From positions 93,189,383-93,253,382 of the forward strand of contig CM023532.1 of the NCBI GenBank assembly GCA_013350335.1: DNA of 64,000 nucleotides. The letters run 5' to 3'. Origin of the DNA: Chimonanthus salicifolius. Its lineage: Eukaryota; Streptophyta; Magnoliopsida; Laurales; Calycanthaceae. This document shows positions 10,966 through 22,419 of the stretch, piece after piece; within the stretch, counting starts at the first letter, position 1; each line of letters starts with the position of its first letter. The notes beneath the pieces are model-generated. The model was not told the DNA's origin. It ran no database searches and worked only from the letters and a program-made list of their open reading frames with translations. The translations under genes were made by a program, and so were the position numbers.

Positions 10966-13900
10966 GGTAACGCCTCACCCTTTTTCACTCGCTGAAAATC
11001 AGAGTCTATTATTAATCTTTTTGAAAGAAAGAGTGACAGAGAGCGGGACGTCATGACGAGAGCTAAATCCGAGCTTCCAAAATCCAGCCCTCAACTGGCC
11101 AACCATATGTGTGAGTGGACTAAGTCCACTAAAATGTTTCACACGTACTAAGGCTAAACAGGCGGAATAAAACATAGTGCGGAATTATAATTAGAGTTCT
11201 ATCCTATCCAATTTTAAATAGCAAGGAAGTCCATCACTTAATAATAATCATCTTAAGTTAAAATGTCCAAAATTAAAATCCAAACCATAGCAAATAGTCT
11301 AAGTTATTATAGTCCCAAATACTAACTACTCAAATTACATTGTCCATGATAAAAAACTTAAATGAAATGAAACTAGATTATCCAAGCTCCTAAGCTTGGC
11401 TCCTACCGTGTACTTCGCTCCATCCATTTCATGTGTCATCATCTAAGGTAGAAGTAAGGCGTTAGACAACGCGCCCAGTAGGTACTCCGAGTAGGGTCAA
11501 ACACATGGGTTAGTAAAAAAATCACATAGATATATATAATATCAAAACCATGCAAGTCAATGCCATGCCATGGGTGTCATATGCCATGAATCCCACCCAT
11601 CAATCATATCACAATCACATAGTATCCTCTTGATGTTCAAGCCACGTCAAGGTATTGTCATGACTCCCCATGAATGACTTATCGGTCCCACCGAAAGGAG
11701 CGTGGACTCCGGTTACATTTCAAACACAGTATATCTCTCCCCACAAATGCCTTATCGGTCCCACCGAACGGAGCGCGGACTCCGGTTACAATTCAATCAT
11801 ACATCCATTGGAATCAGTTTGGATTCCTCACCACGGTTGTTTATCGGAAATCCGAATGGAGTGTGGACTCCCCTCCTTTGATCCCTCACATGCCATGCAT
11901 GAGATGCAAGTGCAAACATACTATGTAATAATAAACATCATAGCATTAAAATCCCATAGTTGAAACGTAGTACTTTGATACCAAAATTAACATAGAAGTA
12001 AAAACATCACATATACATATTTCATGGTTTTCAATAAGGTAGAATCCTACCAACGACCAAATATCGTGTCCTTGCGTTTTCGTCCAAAATCCACTCACCG
12101 ATCGCGTCAAGCCGATTGTACGCCCGTTTGTGAAATCCCGTTACCTTGTTACACATAAATAAATTAAATCGATATCCCATTTGATTTCCATCATTCTATG
12201 TTCATTTTCCACCTACGATTATCGTCCTTAGCCCAGTTAAGACCCCCAAGGGTTTCGGCCAAACCATAGGGTTGAAACATGTTTAAGTCCTCAACAAAAA
12301 CTCATTACTAGGGTTCGGCCAGACAACATGACCGAACCTCACTCTCTTGGTTTTGGGCCCCTCTTTTTAGTCCTTGATCATTTTAATCAATGTGGGTCCA
12401 ACATCATTCCATCTTTTGATTTATTAATCCAATCACATAAGTTAATCATTTAACTTGATAAAAACAACCTAAGTCCATAGGATATTCTCCATGGAATTAA
12501 TCATACACCCATGTCCATGAAAGTCCTTCATGGGGTTCGGCCATACAACATGGCCGAGCCCATGGTTCCTTATTTTTATCATTTCCCATCTTACCCACTA
12601 TTCATTTTCATAGTTAATCACTTAACTTATTTACACATAACTTAGGTCCATAAATGATTCATTAACATAAACATAGATCCATAATAAATCCCTCAATTTC
12701 TTAGCTTGATCATTCAATCTCTTAAACATGCATAGATCTACAAAATGATCCATCAAAATGGTTCATGGGGTTCGGCCATGTTGCCATACAACATGGCCGA
12801 ACCCATGGTTCCTTGTGTCCATCTTTTCATGGTCTAAACACATTTAAATCCATCAATATTTCTCCATGGGGTTCGGCCATACATCATGGCCAAACCCATG
12901 GTCCATTGTTTTCCATCATTTCCTACTTGATAGCCCATGGTGTAATTATTTAAAAACAACTCTTAGATCCACACATATTTTCCATCATTTTCATCATTAA
13001 AACCTATTTAAAATCACCAACATTCTTCCATGGGGTTCGGCCATACAACATGGCCGAACCCTATGGTTCATCATTTTCTCTTAAAGATTACATACCCGTG
13101 ATTAGATCCTTTGATGGGGTTAGGCCATACATCATGGCCGAACCTCATCCAATCCCTTTTGAGTTCTCATATGGTCCATACATCAAATCTAGGGTTCGGC
13201 CATGCAAGGGCTAAACCATGATCTTTGATCATTCTCCATTCCTTATATTGAACATGCATATGGTCCTTATGCATATCAAGATTAGGGTTCAGCCATGCAA
13301 GGGCCGAACCATGTTCTTGATCATTTCTCATGCTTAACCATGCATGTATACATATTGTTCTTAACAACCTATCTTACCTATTAGGGTTTTTTCCATTTTT
13401 CCATCTCATTCCTTGGATGGATTTTAAATCCATGGCCCATAACATTTTGGCCAACCAATTTCAATCCCATATGGAACCCCATGGTTTCAGCCATTCCATA
13501 GCCAAAACCATGGTTCCCTTAGCCTCTTTCTAATTAATAAATCTTGTCAAGTAATACTTACCGATTCCGCGACTCCTCCGGTTTCGTTCGTTCCGCCTTG
13601 CTCCTTCGTTTTTCTCCTTCCTTAGTCTTTTCTTCTTCCTCCTTGATCTTCGGCCAAAGAGTGTTACTTGAGAGGGAGAGGGTTTTAAGAGAGGGTTCGG
13701 CCAAGGAGTGAAGGTTTGAGAGAGGGAGAGAGGGAGAGTGACATGAAAACTCTAAGTTATCTTTGTCTCAAAGGGAGGGATCGACCCTAGGGTTTTGGTG
13801 AGAGGGAGAGGAGGTTAAGATGGAAAAACCTAAATCTTTTCTTTTGTCTTAGAGGGGGGTCGGCCAAGAGTGAGAGGGAGAGAGTGAATGTGATGGGAGC

Positions 13901-14704
13901 CTTAGGGTTTTTGGTTGTAACCCTAAGCTCCCTAACCACCCTCATCAATGTGGAGTCTTCCCCATGTGTCCCTTGGCTAACCAAGAGGACACATGCCTTA
14001 CACTTGGCACACACACCCTCTCCAACGTTTTTGGGTCTAGGGTTTCCATTGAGATGGAAACCCTCCACCTCTCCTTTGACTCACATAATCTCTTCAACTT
14101 CCAAGTGACTTACCACCCATTCAACTCACCTTACTTAAATGAAACTCAATCTCCCAACTCAAGCACTTGGATTTATTTCCATCTAACTTAGGTGATTTTA
14201 ATTAAATAATTTAACTCAACTCACTTCACTTGATCCTCTTTAATTCACCCATGAACTCACCCATGGTTGACCAAGTCAACCATGGTGGCCGGCCCCACAT
14301 GTGCCTTAGTCCACACGCCACCTCACTTGATGAGGTGGATTTGTGTCCCACTTGGCTATGCCAATTTGATATTACCTCATACACTTGCCACCTCACTTGA
14401 TGAGGTGGACCCCATGCCTTTGATCTTTATTGGGTCCATGACCCAATTAAATCCATTCCTTACCCATTTACCTTAATCATCAATTCATCTTGACCCATTG
14501 GGTCCCAATTAGACATTTGACCCAATTGACCACATTACCCAATTAAATAGAATTAATCCTATCCATGATCCATTGGACCATACTTGCGCCATTGCCCCAA
14601 TTCTTATCCATTTAACATCCATTCCATCCATGAATCTTAATTTTTAACAATTAAAATAAATAATAGCCAATATATTTATTGCATTGAAAATCCAGACTAT
14701 TACA
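10966..14704 (-). mobile_element. Solo LTR, Tekay/Del-type, minus strand, 3,739 bp
   Basis: Read on the minus strand it starts TGTAATAGTCTGGATTTTC (like TGTAATAGCTCAG at 21608) and ends AGGCGTTACC. The flanks are TAATC at 10961-10965 and TAATC at 14705-14709, a perfect duplication, with no internal region. On the minus strand it carries hairpins CCACCTCA/TGAGGTGG (14318-14338, 14388-14408) and CCATGGTTGAC/GTCAACCATGG (about 14259-14287), GA-rich DNA, donor-like GTAAGT (13556-13561), at least eight TTCGGCCAT palindromes (12300-13310), the CATGCATG block (about 11890-11910) and an acceptor-like site near 11443. The last base is C instead of A. The small frames at 13787-14191 are byproducts of low-complexity sequence. 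Confidence 0.93.
12300..13315 (-). repeat. Cluster of TTCGGCCAT palindromes in minus-strand solo LTR
   Basis: At least eight copies lie at about 12308, 12534, 12768, 12866, 13032, 13115, 13192 and 13286. The copy near 12768 has a lengthened loop in which CATGTTGC precedes CATACAACATGG. Some arms have decayed (AACCGAACC, GCTAAACC). This LTR has the densest set in the window. Confidence 0.85.
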
Positions 14705-14709
14705 TAATC

Positions 14710-14996
14710 GACCACTAATCTAAAAATTATTCAACTAATCTGGACTCTCATAACTGGATCCAGACTAACTAATTTACAATTGAATTCCTCAAGCAGTGAA
14801 ATAATCATTGGAATTTCAGGTCTTCCAATTTAAGCTCAAATCTTTCAAATACTCTGGCATTTAGGGTGATTTCCTATTTTCTCCAATTTTATCTACAAAA
14901 CTAACAAACAACATTAAATGTATCTAATATATACAAAAACCAAAGCTAACTAATCCAAATAACAGGGGTAAAAATGTCATTTTTCATGTCTCAACA
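14710..14996 (+). mobile_element. Probable solo LTR of a third family, right piece
   Basis: This continues 8959-10965 after the TAATC duplication of the nested solo LTR. It ends with AGGGGTAAAAATGTCATTTT and TCTCAACA. The terminal CAACA pairs with TGTTG at 8959. No gene is seen. Confidence 0.5.
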
Positions 14997-15001
14997 ATAG
15001 A

Positions 15002-15816
15002 CATACCCAACCCGTGAGGACGGTAACGAATATAATTCTTTATATCTGTTTTAAATTCTGATTATAGTTTATTGTGAATTATTACCCGTTGGTGGGGTCT
15101 GAATAACGTTTAAGCTGCTAATTTATGTATTCCATGTGGGAGGGCTTAGGAATCCATGTTAGCTGAGTGAGAATTTATTACGATCATATGAGAAAATGTT
15201 TGTTTGGGTTGAACTAACAGTATGTTTCATTATCTATATTATCCATTGTACTCTCTTCACTGGGCTAGTAGAGGTCACTTCCCTTACGTTTCAGGGAACC
15301 CGGATGAACAGGACTGGATAGTCCACAGCTACAGTAGGGGCATAGACTCTCTATCTGTTTCCCCACTGTCGGGAATTTATGTTGGCTTATCTGTTATTTT
15401 ATTACTGTTTTTATGAACGTTGTCATGTACTAAACCCATAATGTGTCCGTTTTAAGGCACAGTTAGATATGTAATAAAACTACTGCATTTTTTATGTGTA
15501 CTTCTGATAAATATGGGAATTGTTATGCTGAATGTTAGGTAAAATATGTGTGACATTTTCTATTTGGACTTTAAATAAGTGGTCGAAGTTATAGACTACA
15601 TGTTGGTTAGTAGTGTGTCCACATACTATGATGACTGGTGGGTTCTACCGAGGATTTTGATTTTAAGTGGGACCATTGTGACCCCTCCATCTGTCTAGAA
15701 CTCTACCAGCCCTATATGACTGGATCTGAGGCTACCAAATGCAATGTCCAAACTTCTGATCATGGGAAATGTTAAGTCTAGGATAAGTTATGATTTTTGC
15801 AATTATTAGATGCTAA
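15002..15816. other. Unrecognised sequence, right part of the split target
   Basis: This continues 8456-8958. It has no conserved coding motif; the 64-codon frame at 15222-15416 has no recognisable family and I do not call it. TATGTAATAAAACTACTG at about 15468 is a polyadenylation-like context. The mixed base composition suggests an older, unrelated repeat or a spacer. Confidence 0.35.
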
Positions 15817-16343
15817 ATGTTAAAAAGAAAAAAAAAATTAGTTCACGTCAGTAGGGCCCTAGAGGGTCTGGTGACAAGAAAGGCACTCAAAAACCAAACC
15901 AAATTAAGTAAAGGCCACACTACTAGTTCTCCGAATGCATACCATTTTTATTGTGGTATAACTGGGCATTTCAAACAAACTGCAAGACTAGAAGAATGCA
16001 GATTGAAAAACAGGTGGCTAACGGTCTCTTTCAAAATGCATAGAAGAGAAAGAAAGAATTCAATGAAAATTCACTCATTGCAAAGAAGAAAAAGGTAAAT
16101 CAATTTGAATATGTGAATTTTCCTCAGAAACACAAAGCACCTCACCACATGCATCATCCCTTTAATGGAAAATCTAGTAGGGATAAGTCAAGACCTCCTC
16201 ATACCATGGATAGGAATACGATAATAAGATTTTTGTCTCAATTTAATGGACTTGGGCCAAATGTTCAAAATGAAAGAATTAAAATGCCCAACTTCCAAAG
16301 ATTTGAGAAGAAAGGTCAGAATCAAAATCAAATGGATCCCTAA
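15817..16343 (+). pseudogene. Possible Gag zinc-knuckle remnant of a Copia-like element
   Basis: The frame 15817-16098 encodes the peptide HFYCGITGHFKQTARLEE, which resembles a CCHC knuckle (C-x2-C-x4-H-x4-C) in which the first and last cysteines are gone. A lysine- and glutamine-rich frame at 16113-16343 follows in another phase. Together they look like a frameshifted, truncated Gag end. No protease, integrase or reverse transcriptase motif is found in the following 3 kb, so most of pol is missing. It lies upstream of a Copia-like purine tract and LTR start at 19341, which fits. Other possibility: chance similarity in a lysine-rich frame. Confidence 0.35.
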
Positions 16344-19340
16344 GGGATAAGACGTTACTCATGTCCTACATTGATTTAAGAATTGTCCCTCATTGGAGTA
16401 TCTCTAGACCATGTGTAGTTGAACCTCGTTTTCATTCAAATGAGTTCAAACTGTCTTTGAGCTGTGGCATGGATCATTGACTCAAGCAAGCCTTGGTTGT
16501 ACTTTTCCTGGCTATAGTATTTATCATGCTTGATGAGTCATACAATTGTGGACTTTAGATTCCAAGTCCTACAGTGTTAGCTCAGATGTGTTAATGATTG
16601 CCAAAGTGTTTAACACATTTGACACATGTTTGGAATCATAGTGTGTATTTTGCATTCATTCAATGTTCTCTATTGGTATATATTTTATGGATTGAATGTG
16701 TGCAAGATACTTGTGTGGCATATATGTTCGTATTGGTAAAATCATATTTATTATATGCCATGTGTTTTAGAATCAAGATGGAGATTTCAAAAGAAAAAGG
16801 ACTTAAAAAGAAAAAATTTGTGTCTTGTCTTGACGACATATCGCCAACGACGATGGATCGGAGACGACCCATCGTTGACTACGATGTCTCGCCAGAGCAC
16901 AAAAGGTTTGTATTAAAACCCCTATTTTGAAAAATTTGCTCCATTCCATGATCCTAAATTGTGTATATTTTTGTAATGGTTGAATTTGGTGTATGTGCAT
17001 GCATTATAAGCTTTCCATCTCTGAACTTAAATTGATAATATCTTATTTGAGAGATGATCTTGTGCACATACATAGTATTGTTTCATTCCAGTTCTCAAAT
17101 TTGTGAATCTCTTGTGGAATGAACCTTGCTCCATGCTTATGACTGGTATTGATGATCCATATGTGATCAAAAGTTCAAAAAAGTAGTCCATTCGTAGACC
17201 ATTCAATTCAAAGCATAGAACTTCAATGGAGTATTCATTATTTAATAGTAATGTGTTCAAATGCATGGGAGTTAAACTTGTGAAGGACAAACCTTTTATG
17301 TTCTATATACATTAGTTCTCTTGCACTAATTCTTGATTTAATATAGTTATATATCTTGTGATATGTTGCTGCATCTGAATTTGTCTTTGCAATGTGTTTG
17401 TTAATATGGCATCTCGTGAGCTCTTAAAATGTTGCATATTTTTAAAATGTCATATTTCTGTCATACGTCATTTCCATGCATCTTATTGGTATATAATATG
17501 TGGAACGAATGTATGATATGTGTGCTTTTGGTTCTCATTCCTATCTTCATCATTGGTATATGTTATGAGGAATGGTTTCAGTTTATAAGGACCAAGTTTT
17601 GCTAAATCTTTTGGATGCCTTGTCAAATGACATCACACATGGGCAATGGTCTTTCAAATGATAAATTGAAAATGCCCAAGAATCTAAGTGTGGTTTGGAT
17701 CAAAATTTCGATTGGACTCATAAAGGTAAATTTATCCAAAATCCATGAATTTGTGCAAGTGTTAGTGAAAATGTTGGAATATTCAAGTGGCACAAATTGG
17801 TGTGTGAATGGTGTGGCATATATAGACATGTGGTATTCATTTCTATGACCTTATATGGTGCTATCTTAACATGAAATAAATATGTGGATTCAAAGGTTAA
17901 AATTGCAAAACTTGCTTGGCTTATGGACTTGCATGCATCACAAGCACACACTCTTTCATCCCTAAATTGGTAAATCTCATAGGGATGCATTATGTTCTTT
18001 CTAATTTTCTTGTCAAGCACTTTCTTGGAAAATCTGTTAGACATTGGAAATATGGTTGGAGAAATGTTCAAATAAGGAAAATTATCTTTCTCCAAACCTG
18101 TATTTGTGATATGGTGTGCATTCATATTTTAAACCTTCAAATGTATAGTGGAAAATGATCATACAAGGTTTGAATGCAACCTAAATGCACCTATGTATTG
18201 GCTTTCAAAGTACAATCAATGGTAGAACTTAAAGCCAATAATCATGGATATTGGTAGAGAAAACCAACATGGTTAAGTGGTACAAATGTTAAAGGATTTC
18301 GTGCATTGTGCTCTCAAAAAAATTGAGCAAAGGAGAGCAAGCCTTGGAAAGTTTAAGGGAAGAAACAATCTTTCATCTTCCAGTGCATACTAGATTTCCA
18401 AGGATAGGGTGTTGGTTCATTCATAGACTCATTATTGGTACATGTTTTGTATGAATGAATGTGTAACTTTGGTTTCATGCTTTTATGCTCATTTTGGTAA
18501 ATGTTTGTGCATCACCATTATTTTGGGGTGACCAGCCAGAAATTTTTAAATGGTTGTATTTGCTTTAAATCCAATTTGAATGCCATGCATAGTTGGTTTC
18601 ATATTCGCATTCACTTGGATTGGCTGAATCTCTCATGCATTCATGAACTATGTGCTCTATTGGTGCATGATTTATATAGTTCATAATTTTTTTTCAGATC
18701 CTCTTTGTTGGGTATCTGAAAGTGTTCACTCATAAGCCCCTCATAGTAAAATTACGTGTATGACTGATTCCCTCTTCAAAGCATGCATGAATAGGTTTTA
18801 TATTGGCATATCTTAAGATAACATGCATTTGGCTCTATGTCATCCTTCTCTTTTTTCAGTCCAACTGTTGGGACTTGTAGAAGCACACTGGATTGGTATA
18901 TCAGTTCTTAAATGCCCTTTGTCAATTTTTGACAAAAAGGGGAAGAAATTTAGAAGCTTAGAGTAAGCTTAGAAGGAGACCTTGAAAATATCTAAGATCT
19001 ATAATCAAGAGGGAGATTGATTAAATATCTTTGAAGGACAGAAGGGGAGTAATATTGTTTATATTACTAATTATGGGACTAATGTTTGAGGGGGAGACCT
19101 CTATGCTTCCATCTAGTGCCTTGTTGTTTGTGTACATGTATATCATTGTAGGCACGCCTTGTGGGGGAACAAGATGGAGAAAGCATCTGAAGCATAGAGT
19201 CCTAGGATTTGTCATTTGAATATGTACTTTTAATTGTTGTATCCTTTGTATTCAAATGAGTTATAATGGGTTGGGCTATACCATCGAGTCTGTATTCATA
19301 GCTTCTAGGTTTTTATCATAACATTGACAAAGGTGGAGAT
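16344..19340 (+). mobile_element. Decayed internal region of a Copia-like element
   Basis: No long conserved frame is present. A motif near ATTGGTATATxTTATG recurs irregularly (about 16672, 17485, 17552, 18433, 18657). A segment near 16830-16900 carries GACGACCCATCG-type words like those of the LTR at 19341. GACAAAAAGGGGAAG (about 18930) and AGGTGGAGAT (19331-19340) are polypurine tracts of the SIRE/Maximus style. CATTTGAATATGTAC ... GTATTCAAATG at about 19215-19260 matches 6510-6560. The frames at 17615-18158 have no family motif and are not called. Confidence 0.45.
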
Positions 19341-20400
19341 TGTTAGTGTCCCGATTGATCGAGTTACCTTTTTTTTGACAATTTTTTGACTCAAGAGAAG
19401 AATTGCCTTGGAAGAATGAAGCAATGAAACAAGACTCAAGTGGTGTGAAGCTTGAATCAAAGTGCAAGCATTGGATAATCAAGTACAAGATTCAAGATCA
19501 CCAAATGTATGGCAATCATAAAAGGTAAATTGGCCATTGATGACTCTAGGATGGACCCAACACACCAAAGAAGGCCTGGACTAGACTTAGAGAACAAAAT
19601 GGAAAATCTACATTAATTCTAGTGGATCATTGATAGCCAACAAAACCACATGGAGTCAAATTTGCAAAACTGATAAATTGTTAGGACGACACATCGTGTT
19701 TGGCGACCCATCGCCGAGGACAGGACCGACCCATCGTGGTCTACGATCCATCATCTGGTATGACGAGTGTTCTGACTTTTAAAATACTGTCAAACTAGTT
19801 TCCTGTCAAGCTGAGACCATCGTGGATGCCAACCCGTCGTAAAAGACAAGGGCAGCCCATCGTGGACCCGACATGTTGCCTGGGTTTTTCAAAGTTCTGG
19901 TTTGAAAAACACTGTCAAACTCAGTTGGTCTCAGGATGATACAATAGTTAGTGGCGACCCATCGATACTAGGCTGGACGAGCCATCATGGAACACGACCC
20001 ATAGTGGATGACCGGTTTCTATCCGTTGGGACTGCATTAAATGCATAACAGTCATATTACAACGGCAATTTAAAAGTGCCACGACCGATCGTGACCCATG
20101 ACCCATCGTCACTTCAGTTCGGGAAAATTTTGTTTTGCCTATTTAAACTCTAAATTTTTTTGAGTTTAGTTGGAACCCTTCACATAGGAAAATCATAAGG
20201 CATTCCTAGAGATCCCAAGCTCTCCCAACCTCTCTCTAAGCACATCACACTGGTGAATCATTTGAGGTCCAATCAATACTTTGATTGAGATATATAGAGA
20301 AAGAAAAACCAAGTCTAGGATAGCATTTGCAAATCTTAAATCCTAGAACCTTCTCCAAAACTTGTGGTCACTCATACATTGGCACATCTTCGTCGTCAAG
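19341..20400 (+). mobile_element. Truncated Copia-like LTR
   Basis: It starts TGTTAGTGTCC immediately after a purine tract, as at 6632. Shared words with that LTR include ATGGCAATCA, GGCCAT.GATGACT.TAGG and the repeated CGACCCATCG/ACCCATCGTGG motifs (19680-20110). Similarity fades after about 20400, before any recognisable CTAACA-type end, so the right end is lost or too diverged to see. Confidence 0.55.
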
Positions 20401-20779
20401 GACATCAAGTTGGCAGAACTTTCAAGAAACACAACATCTACTTCAAGTGAGCTAAAAAGGCAACTGCTTCCAAATACAACACAGAATTCACAGTTTACGG
20501 CGGGGAGACTAAAATTTTTGACTCCCCAATTCGAGTGGCTCGATTTTAAAGATGAATCAGTTAGATGAATTTGGATTTAGTTTAACTTTACTTTAGGAAA
20601 AGAATATTAGAATTTGATTGAGAAATAGTATTAATCTTGTGGGTACAATAAGAAAGTGGAATAAAAGTCATTTTTCCATGGGTTTCCAAAAACTTCATCT
20701 TCTCTTCCAATTTGATCACATTTTAATTCTAACCTCTTTCAAAGCTTATAGTTAAATGAAGGGTAAGTTTAGATACCTG
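20401..20779. other. Unrecognised sequence
   Basis: A short frame (20362-20568) and A/T-rich DNA without recognisable motifs. It separates the truncated Copia-like LTR from the next repeat fragment. Confidence 0.3.
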
Positions 20780-21607
20780 TGTCACACTCGGACCCGATGT
20801 GGGCCCGGAACGCAACTAATTTTTTTTTAAATAATCATTGTCACTCCCCTCTCCTTCTACAACCTAAACGGGGCGTGATCCAACGCAACAATATAACTAA
20901 CGGGCCTTACATCACAGATTTGTGGATGGGGAGATAAGTATACTTTTTTTTTTTAAGATTATAGATAAAATAAACAAAGTCATCAAATTCTTCATGCCCA
21001 ATCTTAGCGCAGTGCATCAATTCTAATGTCATCCACAAAATAAAATGAATAACATCTACTATCATTGTCAAATATAATTTCACAGATCTGCTCATAACCC
21101 ATCCATAAAATAAAACCAACTAATATTCTCAAAATTCTCAATTATTCTGATCAACTAATTGAGTCTCACAAACATAAAAAATACCAAGTAATTAAGTTCA
21201 AGCTCATAATTCAACACCTATGCTAAAGTCTAAACATAAAAAATACCAAGTATATCTTAGGACTGATTTTAAGGTTTCAAAATCAGTAAATCTTAGGACT
21301 GATTGTTGACTGATCTTAAGATCAGTTACTGACTGATTTTGGATCAGTTTTAGAACTAGTTGATGGCTGGTTTTTGGGACTGGTTTACAGCCTTCAAACT
21401 GTTAATTTTGGTGTCTGATTTTAGGACAAATGCTGGCTGACTTTTTATCAGGTTTAGAACTAGTTGACGGCTGGTTTTTGGGAATGATTTCCAGTCTATA
21501 AATTGTTAAACTTATGGACTATTTTAGCTAGTAAAAACTACCACGTATGGAACTGATTTTCAATCTATAAATTGTTAAACTTGTGGACTATTTTAGCTAG
21601 TAAAAAC
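20780..21607. mobile_element. Fragment of an unidentified LTR-type repeat
   Basis: It begins TGTCACACTCGGACCCGATG, a terminus style common in plant LTRs, and is cut by the Tekay-type LTR starting at 21608. Inside it has local duplications: AACATAAAAAATACCAAGTA at about 21171 and 21233; TAGAACTAGTTGA(T/C)GGCTGG at about 21352 and 21457; and a segment of about 48 bp ending TTTTAGCTAGTAAAAACT at 21492-21541 and again at 21559-21608. Orientation and family are unknown. Confidence 0.4.
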
Positions 21608-22419
21608 TGTAATAGCTCAGATTTTTAAATCGATATATATATGTTAGCTATTATTCATTTTAATGATGGAAATTGGGACTTTAGATGGAATAGATGTTAA
21701 ATGGATCAAAATTTGGACAATGGCCCAAGTATGGTCCAATGGGCCATGGATTGGAATGAGTTCACTTAATTGGGTCAATGATGATTAATTGGGCCAAGGA
21801 TGGTCAATTGGGCCCAAAACCCATTTGGAACCCAATGGATCAAGATGATTTAAGCTCTAAGGTAAATGGGTAGGAGGAGAATTTAATTGGGCCATGGGTC
21901 CAATGGTGATCCAATTAGTTGGAATGGATTGAAATGGAATTAATTAAATCACCTAAGTTAGTTATGAATGAATAAAGATGGCATAACCAAGTGGGGCCCA
22001 CCTCCACCTCATCAAGTGAGGTGGCGTGTGGACCAAGACTTAGGTGGGGCTGACCATCATGGTTGACTTGGTCAACCATGGATAAGTCAAAGGGAATTAA
22101 GGAGGATCCAAGTGAATGAAGTTGATTTAATTAATGTGAATCATCTAAGTTTAATCTTGATTAGACCAAGGGACATGACCGAGTGGGACCCACCTCCACC
22201 TCATCAAGTGAGGTGTAGGCTAAGAATTGGTGGGGCAGACCACCATGGTTGACTTGGTCAACCATGGGTGGATTCATGGAGGAGAATTGAGGAAATTAGA
22301 TGGAATTAAATGATGTAATTAAGGGACCTAAATTAAAGTATCAAATTAATCAAATGAATTAATTAAATACTTAGGTTAGTCAAATGGGTCAAATGAGGAG
22401 TCAAAGGGGTAAGTCAATG
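21608..22419 (+). mobile_element. Truncated Tekay-type LTR, left piece
   Basis: It starts TGTAATAGCTCAG and follows the same order as other LTRs here: TGGGCCATGG block, CCACCTCA/TGAGGTGG hairpin (22004-22024), CCATGGTTGAC/GTCAACCATGG hairpin (22058-22080). Both hairpins recur about 190 bp later (22195-22215 and 22240-22271), so a tandem duplication has doubled them. The piece is cut by the solo LTR at 22420 and resumes at 26114. Confidence 0.88.

Noticed and set aside
17718..18125. 135-codon minus-strand frame in the Copia-like interior
   Set aside because: No recognisable domain, A/T-rich, and opposite in direction to the element. It is most likely open by chance.
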